Origin: Apostichopus japonicus
Lineage: Eukaryota; Echinodermata; Holothuroidea; Aspidochirotida; Stichopodidae
Assembly: GCF_037975245.1 (NCBI RefSeq)
Contig: NC_092571.1
Location: 24,244,564 to 24,308,563 of the forward strand
Reading direction: 5' to 3'
DNA: 64,000 nt
Shown: positions 35,801 through 50,800 of the stretch, piece by piece
How the letters are laid out: each line of letters begins with the position of its first letter
Numbering within the stretch: position 1 is the stretch's first letter
Made by a program: the position numbers and the translations under genes
Notes under the pieces: generated by a model
Told to the model about the DNA's origin: nothing
Database searches by the model: none
Seen by the model: the letters and a program-made list of their open reading frames with translations, nothing else

Positions 35801-38800
35801 TGGCTTCTATTATTAATCTTCAGCCTTAGCAAGAACACACAGCTTCAGTTCCTTGAACTCTCCTGTCTTTCCCCCCCCCCCCCACCATCTTTACTTTTAA
35901 CCGGAATAATTCAACCATCTGTCAAGACATACTCCATGTATGATCATACACCTGCCCACAAAATGACTGACTTTAACAAATGTCAAATTTATATATATTC
36001 CAACTATTTGCATTCTTTCTTTTTTCCTCTTATCCTTTTTGTTTTGGTGGGGTGGTGAGGGGGTTCCTTTTTCTTTCTGTTTTGGTGGAGTGGTGAGAGG
36101 GGAGGGGTTCCTTTTTTTTGGTAGGGTGGTGAGGGGATTCCTTTTCTTTCTGTTTTGGAGGGGTGGTGAGGGGGGAGGGGGTCCCTTTTTTATCTGTGGG
36201 GTGGTGAGGGGGGCCTTTTTTTTCGGTGGGATGGTGAGGGGGTCCTTTTTTTCCGGTGGGGTGGTGAAGGGTGGGGGGTATTTTTCTCTTTTCTTAAAGG
36301 ATGAGATGATGTTACCTGGCTCTTCTGCAGCTACCATGCAGACGTGTCCACAGCCGTTGGAACAGCATTTCTCGTTAGAATTGCAATCTCTGTCACTGCT
36401 GCAGGTCTGAGCACAGATACCCATGCTGCCCTCGGGAAGCAGCTGAATCGGGCAGACGCCAGGATGGACAGCTGGAGAACAAAATGTGAAAAGGAGACAC
36501 ATGGATCTCTTTAGTTCCCCAAGCATGTAGTAGTTATAGCCATAGGCGTAGGAGCCCAATTTGATTTTGGGGGGGGGGGGGGCTGTATAACAACTTGCCC
36601 GAAAAATATAACCAAAATTTTTTGCACCCCCCGCGCGCGTTCAACATCTTATGTGCATATCATATAGGTATGCATCGGTTATTACATCGCATGCCAATAA
36701 CATACAATCATTGGCCATGTTACTACCCTTCCATATTGGTTAGAATTATTGGGAAAGGCGTTACTATAATCATGATAATAATAGTATCAGTTTAACAATT
36801 GAAAAACACATTGCAAATTATTTTTCTTTCAGTAGGTGCCCGAAAAATTCTCAGTTATATTGCCCAAATTTTTACAAAAAATTTGGTTGGGGGGCTGCAT
36901 CCCCCCAGCCCCCCCCCCCCGCCTCCTACGCCTATGGTTATAGCTTGTGGTAAGCTGATTCGTGAGTTTGATCTGTCCGATTATTACAAGCTGGTTGAAA
37001 ATAGAGTACTCAAAGGAGTGTACTCAAATGAGGGTACACAATGGAAAGGACTAGAAAGAGTACCAAAAAGTTATGGGGTGGGGGTGGGGTGGGGTTGGGG
37101 TGGGGGTGGGCATGGAGCTAGAGAGCCCAGTAAACAGAACACGAAAGAAGATTAAGCAAAGAGAATTGCAGTGAAAATGTTCACAGTAGCTGGGGTGGGG
37201 GATTGACCTAGGGAGAGGTGGGGTGGTGTTGATAGTACTTGCATCGATTATTCAATGTTTCCATGGTAGCACGTAGCTAACATATTAGAACACAATACAA
37301 TATTAATGCTATTATATTACTCTCTTTTGGCTTGATACTGACCTGGTGGTTCGTAACATTCGCATCGTTCACAACCGTTCTGATCTCTCTGGAATCTAAA
37401 CGGACAGTCCAAGCTGCATTCGACTGGCTCGCACACCACTGAAAAGTAATTCAAAGTAATTTTTAAATTTGAGACTACGCTAAACAAAATGTCCTCCTCA
37501 TGTAAATACGGTTCATGAAAAGAGTTTATGTGAAGAGGTAGAAACCGACGTGAAATATCAAACCACAACGCTGACAACGACTGCAAAATTTAAAATTGAC
37601 ATCAGAGAATACGTTGGGATATGTTGAAAGTCACAATTGTTTGCATTTATTTCATGCCCGAACAATGACAAACATCAAGTACTGGATTCAAGATGACCTG
37701 GAGTGGGGGTGGTGTTGGGGGTGTAAGGTAGGTTTAAGGGAGGTGTGAAACTTACCTGGTTGGATACAAGTACAGATTCTGCAGCCATCATGATCCTGGT
37801 CATATCCATGTTCACACCACAAGTTACAGAACATTTCTGGGCACTCGGCTGAAATTATGAAAATAAACAAAAACATCACAGTATGATTAGAGATATGCTT
37901 TCTGGATTTTATTTTGTCAGAAGAAGAAAAAAAAATTATAGTGGGACCATCCATCAATAGGAGTACAAAATGGGATTGGGTGTACCCAAAGTCCTCAGTA
38001 CCATATTGGGGCCGGGAAACTCCATGTACAGCCACATTCCCAAAATCCACTGAAGGTATACTATCAACCTAAGCAAAATTGAGTTATTTGGCAAACTCCA
38101 GAAATCTTTCTAAAAATATGAATCAGATGGTGGCAATGCTTAGTTCTGGTAGATGCAAGTGTCGTCTATGTGTCTCCTGTCAAACTTCCTAAATCATGTG
38201 GAAATGGAAGCTTGGTTTCCATCACATTTACTCCATTCAATAATATAAGAAAACATTGTTTTCTATACAGACAGATATTTACCTTACAGACTCTCACATA
38301 AGAGGAACCGTAAAAGAAGCTCTGTTGCGGAGCATGTAAGAAAGAGCCCCCCTCCTCCTCCCCCCCCCTTTTGACAGCAGATAGTGATAAGGTGTGGGCA
38401 TTGCTAGTACGAGTTACTTACTTGGTTGTTCCAAGCAGAAGCAAGTCTTGCAGCCATGTTCATCCAGCTTGAAGCCATGTTCGCAGGCGATCAGACAATA
38501 CATATCGGGGCAATCCACTTTATAGAAACAAAACAACAGAGAATTAATAAAACAACAGAAAATTAATAAAAAAGAGTTTGATTTTAACGTACCGGCTGGT
38601 AAAAGTCACATCGGCAGTATCTGTCAGCAATTTCATGACACAAAATTCATTCAGGAATTTACTTTTTACCACCACGGTACTGAATAATTCAGAAAAGCGT
38701 ACAATTATAACTTCAAAATGTCATCGATTCTAGAATTTTAGCATGTTCAAAATATTTCCTGGAAAAGTTTCTACCCCGACCTCCTTCTTCTATACTGAGT

Positions 38801-41800
38801 TTAAATTAGATGGGAAAAGAAGTCTCAGAGAGGTAACATACTCTGCAGAATACATATACAGTAAAATTAAGTATGAAAACATCTGACCATGTGTGATCTC
38901 TCTAGGATATAATAAAAGAGGTCAATGTAGATTGACCTCCCCCTCCCTGCCATACCCCCCTCTGGCATTACCTGGTTCCTTGCACACACAGGTGTTACAG
39001 CCTTCCTCATCCACCTCGTAGCCATGCTCACAGAACATCATGCACATAACCTCTGGACAGATGGCTGCAAAGCAAAAACGAAAGTTGGTTTCTAACTAAT
39101 AAGTTTTACATTTTTTGCATCTTTATTAAATGTTACCATAACCCTTAAAGGCATTGAAGACTCGCCCCGCTCTGAAAAAGTTAACTTTCCGTTGCTTCCT
39201 TCCAGTCTCTAACTACCCTTACAGAATCAACATACATGGCTGTTTACACCATCAACTAACGATGGCCATTTACACCATCAACTAACGATGGCTGTTTACA
39301 CCATCAACTAACGATGGCCATTTACAAATGATGCTTTGAGATATAAATGATTTGTTTCACCACACAGCGGCCAATACCAGTTCTTAATTATCCTAACTGC
39401 AGCAACTAACGATGGCAGTTTACGTACGATGCTTGATATGTTTGTGTCTCCTTTAAAACAAAATCAAAACCTAACAGCAGCTGACTATGTAAATTTAAAT
39501 TTAAAATTTAATAAATGTTTCATGTAACTAGCCATGTAAGTTGTATACCATGTTATTGTTTTGTGATTATTGATAATTTGAATAACCGACTCTCAATAAG
39601 TTTAGGAGAAAAAAAACTAAATAAATATCTGAATAACTCCAAAATCTAACCCCACCTTACAACCAAATAAACACAGCGAGAGAGAGAGGGGGAGAGAGGG
39701 TGGAGAGATAGAGGGGGGGAGAGGGGGAGGGACATCAACAATAACTCACCTGGAACGTCGACAGCGGCCAGACAAGCGTGTCCGCATCCATTGGAGCAGC
39801 ATTTCTCATTAGAGGAGCAGTCTTCATCACCAGAACACATTTCAGCACAGATACCAAAACCACCCTCAGGTAGGAAGTTCACAGGGCAACTGCCGGGGTG
39901 TTGGACTAAATAAAACATCATGAAATTCATGCTCATGTAAGTTATTTCCTTATATAACATTAATAATGTAGTTTACATTTCAAGAATTACCCCATGAAGA
40001 ACTGACCCGTCTTTTCGTTATTCACCATGGCAGATATACCCCATGAACCTCGGTTGTACCCCATGAACCTCGGTTGTACCCCATGAACCTCGGTTGTACC
40101 CCATGAACCTCGATTGTACCCTATGAACCTCGGTTGTACCCCATGAACCTCGGTTGTACCCCATGAATCTCAGTTGTACCCCATGAACTTCAGATGTACC
40201 CCATGAACCTCAGATGTACCTCATATGTACCTCATGTCCTTACTTCTATGATTATTTATAAAGTGATAAGCTAGTGAACAGCAGTGCAGTGCTGGTGTCT
40301 ATATTGGTCAGTATCTTAACTAACTTGGGTTAACTTACCTAATTATAAACCCATATCCCTCTGTCAAAATGGGCGTTAAAGTCATCCTTGACTATAGCTC
40401 TCTCAAAATTGACTAAAACTGATGAATGGAGCAAGCTTTATCCACTTAACTATAGACAATCCTTCACTAATTAATATCACCTTGCTTCAATAAAAGTTGG
40501 AATATCAAGATGACGTTATCCCTCAAATCGACATCTACATAGTTAAGGCGAATGAAACACTACCCCCACATGTTTGCATCTATGCTTTCTATGGTGATAT
40601 CATATAATGGCACATTTTATCATCACTTTTCTCTTTAGGTGGTTGTCTTTTACCTGGCACGTTTTCGGCTTCGACGCAGACGTGTCCGCATCCGTTGCTG
40701 CAGCACTTCTGGGTAGGTGTACAGTCATCGTCGTTGGAGCACTGCTCGACACAGATACCGAAGGAATCCGCAGCCACGGCAGGGCAGGTACCGACATGAA
40801 CACCTGTTTAGAGAGAGGGGAACACCATCCGTTAAATATTAATTAATTTCAAAAAATTATTATGATAAATAATTAATTAATTAATTAATTAAATTACAAC
40901 AACAACAAAATATTAATAATAATAAAATTACAAAAATTTTAAATAATAAAATTTAAAAAAAAAATTAAAAAAGTAATTAAATTGCTTTTAATTCTATGGC
41001 ATTCTGAGACCCATTTTTCTTCTTTATATTTTTTCCTTTCTGTTGAAATCGACGAATAGAAAAGGTGGATATCAGAACCACGACTACATGTACACAAAGA
41101 CCATTCAGTATAAAGGCATATCCAGCCTGTAATATCTGCACATGAATAGATTTATTTCTCAAAGTCTCCCAAACCAGGTTTATGCAGACGTTTGGCAATG
41201 GAATTTCATGTGAATACCAAATACATCAATGTTTTCCTTTTGAAGTTTCCGTGTACCCAAACGCATCTTTGTAGTACCGAAAGAAAAAATCTTCCCCTTT
41301 AAGTTTGGTTGTTTTACTTTAAAAACACAGCAAGCTTGCTTTCAAATATATGTCCCCTGTTTAAATCCATTTGATTGCAAAATGATGTCAGTAATGGAGA
41401 ATGTCTTGAAAATATTTTTCACCATTGAGCAGCTCAAAAATCTCAACATTGTCAGAGTAAGTTTTCTGATCTTTTGAGAACTACTCTGTTGCAGTAAGAA
41501 ACTATAATCACATTGTTTTTAGTGCTTTTAAAACCTGGCTGTGGATGCAACGCCTTCGCACCATTCAACCACATGGGCTCAACATTCAGGAAGGACATGA
41601 CTAATTTTTCTTCTGTCCCTCCCTCCATCTCCCCTTGTCCCCCCCCCTCCCCATCACTCCTCTTCACATAGCTCTTTTCCACCCTGTTTTTTCTCCACAC
41701 CTTTCGAAACGTCAGGCCAACTTACTTTTACACATTCTCTTACACAGGCTCTCTAGTGGATAAGCAGTTTGCTAACAGTTTTATTTTATTTTGCTTTTAA

Positions 41801-44800
41801 TACCTAACGTTTCATTATTCTGATGAGATTTTCAAATGTTAGTTTCTTAGAGGAAGGGTCACAGCATTTTCAAATGTGTTCCAACCACTTACTTGGTGGA
41901 TCCTTACAGGCGCACAGAGCGCAGCCGTCTTCGCCGATCTTGGGTCCGAATTCGCAGAACATCATGCACCTCATTTCGTCACAACCGGCTACATTCAAAG
42001 TGAGAAAGAATTAAGCAATGAAAAGTCATTGACACCCTGCAGACGATGGAATGTAGACACCAACACGTTGTTAATATTCACTTATGAATATTTCATTTCA
42101 TTTCATTTATTTGTTTCTTCACAATATAAAGACACAGAAGTTAACTAAGTGACAAAACATATCAACAACAGGCAAAATGTGCAAGGAAGCACTCCAAAAA
42201 ACCCAGAGGGCTTGTCTAGTAGAGCGCTCCCATAAGTCAATAGAGAGAACAATACAAGAAACAGTAAGACTTATATCCACCCACACACCAACCCAATAAG
42301 TGTAACCCACTCACCCCACCCCCACCACCCACGATACATAAATATACACATATGCATACATACACAACTGAATACAAATACACACACGCATATATATATA
42401 TAAGTAGATGCATATACATACACACATACATATACACTTCATTCATTCATTCCTCCAATACGTAAATAATTAAGCGACAAAAATCATACACAAAGCTTTG
42501 GTGAAGTTATATTTGACATCTGCAGTTACCTGGCACTTCAGACACGGTGATGCAAACCCGGCCACAGCCATTGGAGCAACACTTCTGGCCATCGGAGCAG
42601 ACGCTGTCATCATCGCACATGTTGACACAGGCGCCTAGCATACCCTCTCCAAGTTTGGTGTTAACTGGACAGGTACCTGGGCGAACAACTGACGAGCGAA
42701 ACAAAGACATTACGGGTTGTACAAAACTGTACAAAACTTTACTTGTAAAGGGGTTGGGTGGGGACGGGGGGATTGAAAAGAAAGTGCTAGGAGAGGGGGT
42801 AATTGTTAAATTACTTATGCCGTGGTGGTATGAACGACATTCTGATTTGGTAAATTAAGCTGCTGTTCGGCTGAAACAGAAATTCTAAACAAAGAATGAA
42901 AAGAGACTGACCAAGAAATTGTAGAAACATTTTCGAAACAACAAAGAAACTTTGACTGGAAATGGAATCCTGCTCATGTGACCTCGGGAATACCCATCTC
43001 GCATTCTACTAAGCGTTTAACGGTATTTCTCTCACCAGGTTTATCAGCTGGGTCAGTGCAAACATGGCCGCATCCATTGGAGCAACATTTCTGGTTTCCG
43101 GTACAGTTGCCGTCGTTTGCACATCCCTCCATGCAGACACCGATCTGTGTGGCATCCACGACTGGACATGCACCGGGCTTGACTGATGGTTGAATAAATT
43201 AAATCATTTTAAAAATTTAATTTGGAGTTTATTAAAGCAAGGACGGTAGAAATAATAAAATCACATCTAGAAACCAACCATCCAAACCAACATAGCAAAA
43301 TTTTTGGCAAAGCACTTCTAGGATTATGTAGCTGGTATGATAAAGCATCACCACGGTGACAACCAATAGAACTGAGGTGCAAGAGGCAGGGAGATAATTC
43401 ATCCAGTGTGGATTAGCAAGATGTAATTTAAATAATATTGCAGTAATTAGCATACAGTAATTCACGTCGTTTATCGGTAAACTGATAAACGCAAAAGGTC
43501 TTAATTAGTTTGCTACGTCATGTTTCATTTCAAATAGGGAAGTTAAAATTCGAGAAATTTGAGAAATGTCTGAATTTACTTGTAACAGCAATGTGATTGA
43601 GTTGATACCAGTATAAACAAGCTTCCAGGTGACAAAACCTTTCGGATATATTGGAATGGCCATTTTCCAATCATTTTAATTAATGCTTTATTTGATCAAT
43701 TGCAACCTTACATTGGAGTCATACCTTAGTACATTGCTAAAATTACTGAGAATTAGCAAAACAAGATGATAAATTCATTTGTTCCGAAAGAGACAATTTA
43801 ATAATCATTATACCTTGTGTCAGTGCGTCCATGCAGACATGTCCACATCCGTTACTGCAGCACTTCTGGTTGGCGGCGCAACCACCATCATGGTCACACA
43901 TCTCGGTACAGGCACCCATACTTCCTGCGGGAGGCATGGGGCACTCTCCCTCGTGAATTTCTGTCAAAGTTGAAAAAATATTAAATTGTTGCGAGAAACG
44001 TCAAGCGTTAATACTTGAATCCATTTTACAAAATGTGACTTTCTTCCACTTTGCCATATCTAAGCTCTTAATTTCTTCTATGGTGAAAGAAAAAAATTTA
44101 TAATCTCTTTATTTGACTAATGAGTTCAGACTATGTGAAGATATATCCTTGCCTAAAGTGGGCATAGAAGTCCACAAATGAAAGATGGGAAGTGAAAAAT
44201 TATATTCCTTAGTTCTTGCTAGATTGCTAAGATTGTCCAAAGTTTGAAGGTGGTACATAGATGGCCAAAGGGTATATCAAATCTTACTCCTTGCTATGTT
44301 TTGACTTTAAAGTTAAAATAATAATTGGAATAATAACGGCTCCTAATTAAGAAACAATATGTATTTTCAAAGTAAGCTGTCATTGACTGCTGTTTTAGGA
44401 AATTCTGGGTGGGGGAAGGGTGAGGGGGAGGGGGTAATGGAGGTAGCAGAAGCAGATGAAGTGACCTCTAGTTACCCATATTCTTTCATTCTACCTTTTA
44501 TTACTTGTTCAATCCTTTCTGTAATCACCAGATTGTTTATTACAGGTTAAGTGTCACTGTCCTAACAAATACACATTGTCATGTAAGATTACTTAACATT
44601 CTAACAAGGAGGGATAGGGGTGGGGGTGGTGGTGGGGTGTGGTGTGTTTCACTTCCCCTTAGTTCATCCTGCTTGCATTCCTAGTTTTTTCTTTTCCGTC
44701 TTCATTCATCAGATTGTTATTACACATATACAACTTCAGGGCCTGTGATAAGACATGTATACTAATTAGGCTGAGGGGGCTGCAGCATAATGAAGCCAGG

Positions 44801-47800
44801 CAGCCATATGAGACAACAGGCTGCAGTTTCACACAATAGTCACATACTGCTGATCTACCCAGCCAATCTAGTGTTTGATATTTTCATTCAGCCTGGCTGC
44901 AGGGGATATTTGCAGCTGCTGCAGCTTTTCATTTGGACACAGTGCCATACTTTTTTTCACACTTTAAAACCCGTTATTATTTTCATTATAGCCGTATATT
45001 GCCCACAATCTTTCATCAAGTTCCCGCTGTGTTAAACCATTTATTTAGAGGTAGGAGTGGAGAAGACCAGACCATTGGTCTCACGATCTACACTCATCTC
45101 CTAACCGTGTCACCTGCATTTAATACTACCATACTTCAGCTGTCTTTTTTCTTTGCTCACCCGTTTGTTCGTTACAGATGCAGGTATCGCAGCCGTCCTG
45201 GTCCTTCCTGTACCCGTACGGGCACCACATGAAACACATCACTGTGGGGCACTCTACCGGCACATCCTCGGCGGGCATGCAGCCATAGCCGCATCCGTTT
45301 GAGCAACACTTGTGAGTGGAGTCGCAATCCGCATCGTTGTCGCAGAGGTTCACGCAGATGCCGAAAGCGTCTTCCGCAAGAGCCGGGCAGTTACCGAGGT
45401 GGATCTCTGTGAGGGGTTGATGGAAGAGAAATCAAGAAAATTATATTTTAAAGAAATGAAGCAAGTTGAGAAGAAGATTCTATTCCAATCAAAGGCATGG
45501 CATGAGAAGATGTTTCAGTTTTTCGTTCGTGGAGTATAGTATGTTAAAATGTTTATTTAGAGATGCCAAGAGATGGAAGAGTTTTTTCTTTCTTTTCTTG
45601 GTTTCGCAAAGAATCTATGAGGTATGAAACCATGAATCCTACAATTGATCAAGAAATAAAAAGAGGGAACATAAGAGAAATTAACAAGTATGAGAGGATG
45701 TTCCAACGAAAGAACAAAGGGAAGGATGAATCTAACACTTCTTTAAAGTTAAGTTTAAAAAACATTGATATAAATTGTGTAATTGCAAGATGGTGTGTAC
45801 GATTTTCTAAACTCTTTCAAAATCTCACCTATTGCAAAAATAGTAATCTCAAAACACGACACAAAACTTACAACCTTTCTAGAGCAACATGGAAAACTAT
45901 CGTCTTAAAAGGGGCTGAAAATTTCAACAAAAGAAGTTTCTTCATAACCAGTCTCAAGTTCCAAGTCAAGATTATAATTGGTCAAGGTCTTTGGATAATT
46001 TTACCACTGACGAACAATTACCACACATGGTTTAATTTACTCTGTAGTTCAAACTCTCCACCAGTTGTTAGGATGCTAAATCGAACCATAACAACCAAAA
46101 CTCTTGTGGAGGAGAGAAAAATAAAATGCAATAAAACCTTCATAAAAGAAACATTGGCAAAAAACATTTGTCAGATTTTTGCATTAAGTGGTCGTTATAA
46201 ACAGATCCGTAAGCTGTGTACATTGCCTCCGTAGCCAAGCTACTCTCTATACAAATAGTAACCCCCTATGTGTGCTTCATACCTGGAACTTCAGTACACT
46301 GGCAGATTTCACAGCCATTCTGGTCACGTTGGAAGCCATTGGGACAGAACATTCTGCACCTAACCTCCGGACAAATGTCTAACGGATGACAGGAGAAAGA
46401 AAAAAGAATTTAAAAAATGCAGTGAGGAGGAACATCTCTGGTCACTTTCACTATGTATTAGGATCAACTTTAGAACAAATTTGGCCACAACAAAAATTGT
46501 GGGAGAATTCATGCAAATTCTCACCAGGATTCATTGCCACGGGATAATAAACAGCTCAGAGCAATTTAGAGAATTAAGATATTGCTATCATAGTAGGTAC
46601 AAAGTCCACTTTGCACCCACTTTGTACCCACTTTGCACCCACTTTGTACAACAAAGTCCACAGTAGGTACAAAGTCCACTTCTTAGCATTGCTGTTTGTT
46701 TTTCTTAGTTTTTTTTGAGGGGGTACGGAATGGGTGGGGGCGAAATGGGTGGGGGCGGAATGGGTGGGGGCTATATGTTATTTGGTGATACTTAGTTTTT
46801 TTGGGAGGGAGGAAGCCATACGTTACTTGGTGATACCAAGTTTTTTGGGGGAGGGAGGGGGGAGGGAGAGGTAGGGCTATACCTTACTAGGTGATACTTA
46901 GTTTTTTGGGGGGAGGGAGGGGTGAGGGATATTTTAATTTTTATTATTATTATTATTTTGGCCTTATACAGCCATTTGGAGTCTACCTAAGTTGCATAAA
47001 ACCTACCTGGTTGGTCGTTACAGACACACATATCGCAGCCTTCGACTGTCTTCTGGAAGCCGTATGGACAGTACATGTTACACATGAAGGATGGGCAAGG
47101 TTCTAAAAATGAAAATATTGAAAATGATACTGAAAAACATGGAAAGGATGAATTACATCAAATATTGTAGAGCATTTAGAAAAATGTTTATGTCCAGTTA
47201 ACCTGGAATGCTTAGCCACATTGAAAGGAATGATAAGATATGTTACATATTAAAAGTCTCAAACTTTTCGACATTTATTTATAATATTCCATATTTCAAA
47301 AACCTCCCAACTAACTTGGGCTGGTGAAGACTCTAACCCCCAGGGTTCAGTAGTCACACTTACCTACATTACTTTGTTTGAATTCAAATTAATCTTTTGT
47401 CAGGAAAGAACTGGTTTAATCCGGATAAGGCAAGGCATACTGTACCACCCAAAGATCTACTTGCCCCCCTATTTCTCCCAACTTACCCCAACCCCCATCC
47501 CCCACCCTTACCCCGCAACTTTGCCATTGTCTATGTGACATAAGGTAAATCAGGTTATGAGTGGTTCCTGTGTACAGAAGAATTAACCCGCCTACATGAT
47601 TAATGCCTGAACTCTGTTCCGTGATCATATTTCTTTACCGTGTAACCATATACATACCAGGTTTGCATACACAGGTATCGCAACCGTTGCTGTCTTGTTC
47701 GAAACCGTGTTCACAGAACAACGCGCACATGACCGGCGGGCAAGTGTTGCAGACACAGATATCACAGCCGTTGTCGTCGGTCTGGAAGCCGTGCTCGCAG

Positions 47801-50800
47801 AACATGGCACACATGACTGGTGGGCACTCTTCGCACTCACAGAGCTCGCAACCGTTGGCATCGGTCTTGAATCCATTCGGACAGAACATTCTGCATCTCT
47901 GCTGTGAGCAGACAGCTGAAAGGAAATGGAAGGAAACACTTGATACAGGAAGTTGCTCAAGGAAGCTGGTTGCACTTATCACGTCAAGCAGGTGGTTTGC
48001 TAACCTCTAGGATCTTCCACAGGCATTACGATCTTCCATGCGTAAAGCAAATACCACCCGAGTCCCATGTGTTTTTGGCCAAAAACAGGGGAGATTGAAT
48101 ATCTTCCCGAGTTGGTAATGCTAGCCATACTGAACGCTCCTCTGCATAAAATTCATAATTAAACACACATTCGTCTTCACACACAGGAAAGTAGTTCTGG
48201 CCATTAGACCCCTTGTGTTTACAATCATACGGTGGCTGGTCAATTAATTAGGCGCGCTCAAGTATGGATCAATGGATCAGTATAGTGGCAGTTCTTAGGG
48301 TAGTGTATGCTATCAAGTAACAAATAAGTAATGCTCAAGTGCATTTGAGGAGGACTGTTTTTCCATAGTGGCCAGCACTACTTTCCTGTGTGTGAAGACA
48401 AACTTGGCTTGACCACTGAAAAAGTACAGTGTATTTAATCATGAATTTGCGCAGCGGAACCTTCAGTATGGCTACCATTACCAACTCGGGTAGATATTCA
48501 ATCTCCCCAGTTTTGGGCCAAAAACAGGGGACTCTGGTGTTATTTGCTATACAGGCAGGGAAGATCGTAATGGTGTCGGTTACATGGTAATGTGTATTTA
48601 CTCACGTGGTGGGTTACAGACGCAAGTGTCACAACCGCTGGCATCCTTCTTGAAACCGTGTTCGCAGAAGAGAGCACACATCACTGGTGGACATGTGTTA
48701 CAGACACAGATATCACAACCGTTGGCATCAGTCTGGAAGCCATGTTCACAGAACATCATGCACATCATTTCTGGGCAGGTTGCTGAGGATTAAAACACAA
48801 ACAAAACAAAAAAACAAATATATGAATGAACAACAGAAAATCATATACAAACTTGAAAAACAAAGAAAAAGCAAACACTTTATTGCTTTAAACAGGACTA
48901 AAACTAAAGAAATCAGCATTACAACTCCTACGCTTCACCAATTAACTTTGGTTGCTTGGTTGTGACCCTTACTGTGCTAGTTCCCTGCTAAGGGGTACCA
49001 GTCAGAAACAAATGCCTTATACGACATGTGCAGGGGTCCAGACCCCACTTAATTCTATATAACCCAGGAAGTGGTGTGAAAAGGTTTTGGTATGGTGAAT
49101 ACAGCAAACAAACCTAGATGGCAAATAAATACTTGAGGTGTTGTTACTTACGAGGTGGATTGCAAACGCACGTATCGCATCCATGTACGTCGGCCTGGTA
49201 ACCATGTTCACAGTACAATGCACACATGATTGGTGGGCAGTCATTACAGGCACAGATCTCACAGCCATTTTCATCGGTCTGGAAGCCAAACTCACATCCC
49301 ATCCTACATCTAACACCAGGGCAGGGAGCTGAACAAATGCAGAAAGACAACAGTTAAGGTTCAAAAAGGGGTCAAATGTGAGGAAAAGGATTTGTGGGTG
49401 TCAAGGGACAATAAGGAAGAAAAATAGGATGCAAAAAGATGGTTGCCACAAGCCAAAGGTTAGCAAGTCTTAACATGTTTCGTTTAGTGAATAGTAATTC
49501 CAAGTAGGAATTGTCGATAAACGTCTAAGTGAATCGCCAATTTAGAGATTCAAAACCAAGAAAGTACCAATTCAGAATTCAGTACTATATAAACAAACCA
49601 TCATATAATTGTTTTAAACAGAGATCTTCCAGACCAGACAAGCCAGTGTCACGAGCAGCATGCAGCACAAAAAAGACAAGACTTTTATTCAAATCGAGAA
49701 ATTTGATTGAAGAATATTTAATTACCAACCTGGTTGACAGACGCAAATGTCACAGCCATTGCCGTCAGTCATGAAACCATGTTCACAGAACATTGAGCAC
49801 ATGAACTCTGGGCAAACTGAAATGAACGACAAAAAACAGTCAATGATAAATCAAATAACATCTAAACATCTGCCCAAAATTGTTTGCATTGAACCAGAGC
49901 TACAACAACGAGAATAAGTGCTATTACACAAAAACTTAAATTGCAAGTGTGTTACAAGTAATAAGGGCACTAAGTCCCAATACGTACATGGTACAGGGAG
50001 GAGGAATTTGCTTCTTATTGTGTTTTAAACATGTGTAAGAGAGCTGCACGGATGAAAATCTGCAGAAACCGCTTCTAAGCTTAAAGGGGACACTCTGTCA
50101 ATTCACCATTGCTGGTTTTGTAAATTTTACAAGGTTAAAGGCCGAAACATTTCCCAAGTGAATTTTCACCTGTGGATGATTTTCTTTATTGGCATGCATT
50201 TCATAATCATGGACGTTAAATATGAATGCAAGAGATTGGTCAGTTGCCGCTTTGATAAGCCAATGAGGCTTCTTTGCGAGTTCCTGCTTGCAGGAGGATC
50301 TAAAAATTACATACATTTGCACGTATCCTTACCTGGGGCTTGGTTACAGACACAGATATCACAACCGTTGTCGTCCGTCTGGTAGCCGTGTTCGCAGAAC
50401 ATGGCACACATGACAGGAGGGCACTCTTCGCACGCGCAGAGCTCACAGCCGTCTTCGTCGGTCTTAAATCCATACGGACAGGACATTCTGCATCTCTGCT
50501 GTGAGCAGACCACTGTGATGAATGCAAAAGAATTGTTGTAATATGAATAGTTGCATTTCACTGCTAAAAACATACATACCAAAGGTCTACCTAACGTTCA
50601 CCATCACCACTTGCCTAGAGTGAAGTAATGAGAGTTAAAAAATGTATAAATATTCATGAGCATGGCAACTATTTCACCCAATTGGGACAATAGTTTCAAA
50701 AATGTCCTTTCATGTCATGCTCTAAAGCACTTGTACTGACAGTATGAGTGCTTTTAAGCATGAAATGAGGAAATGTGGTATTGGCATTAGAATCAGATAT

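Noticed and set aside
40030..40230. Possible CRISPR-like array
   Set aside because: Units are head-to-tail 20-bp repeats without spacers, in a eukaryotic intron; an ordinary minisatellite.
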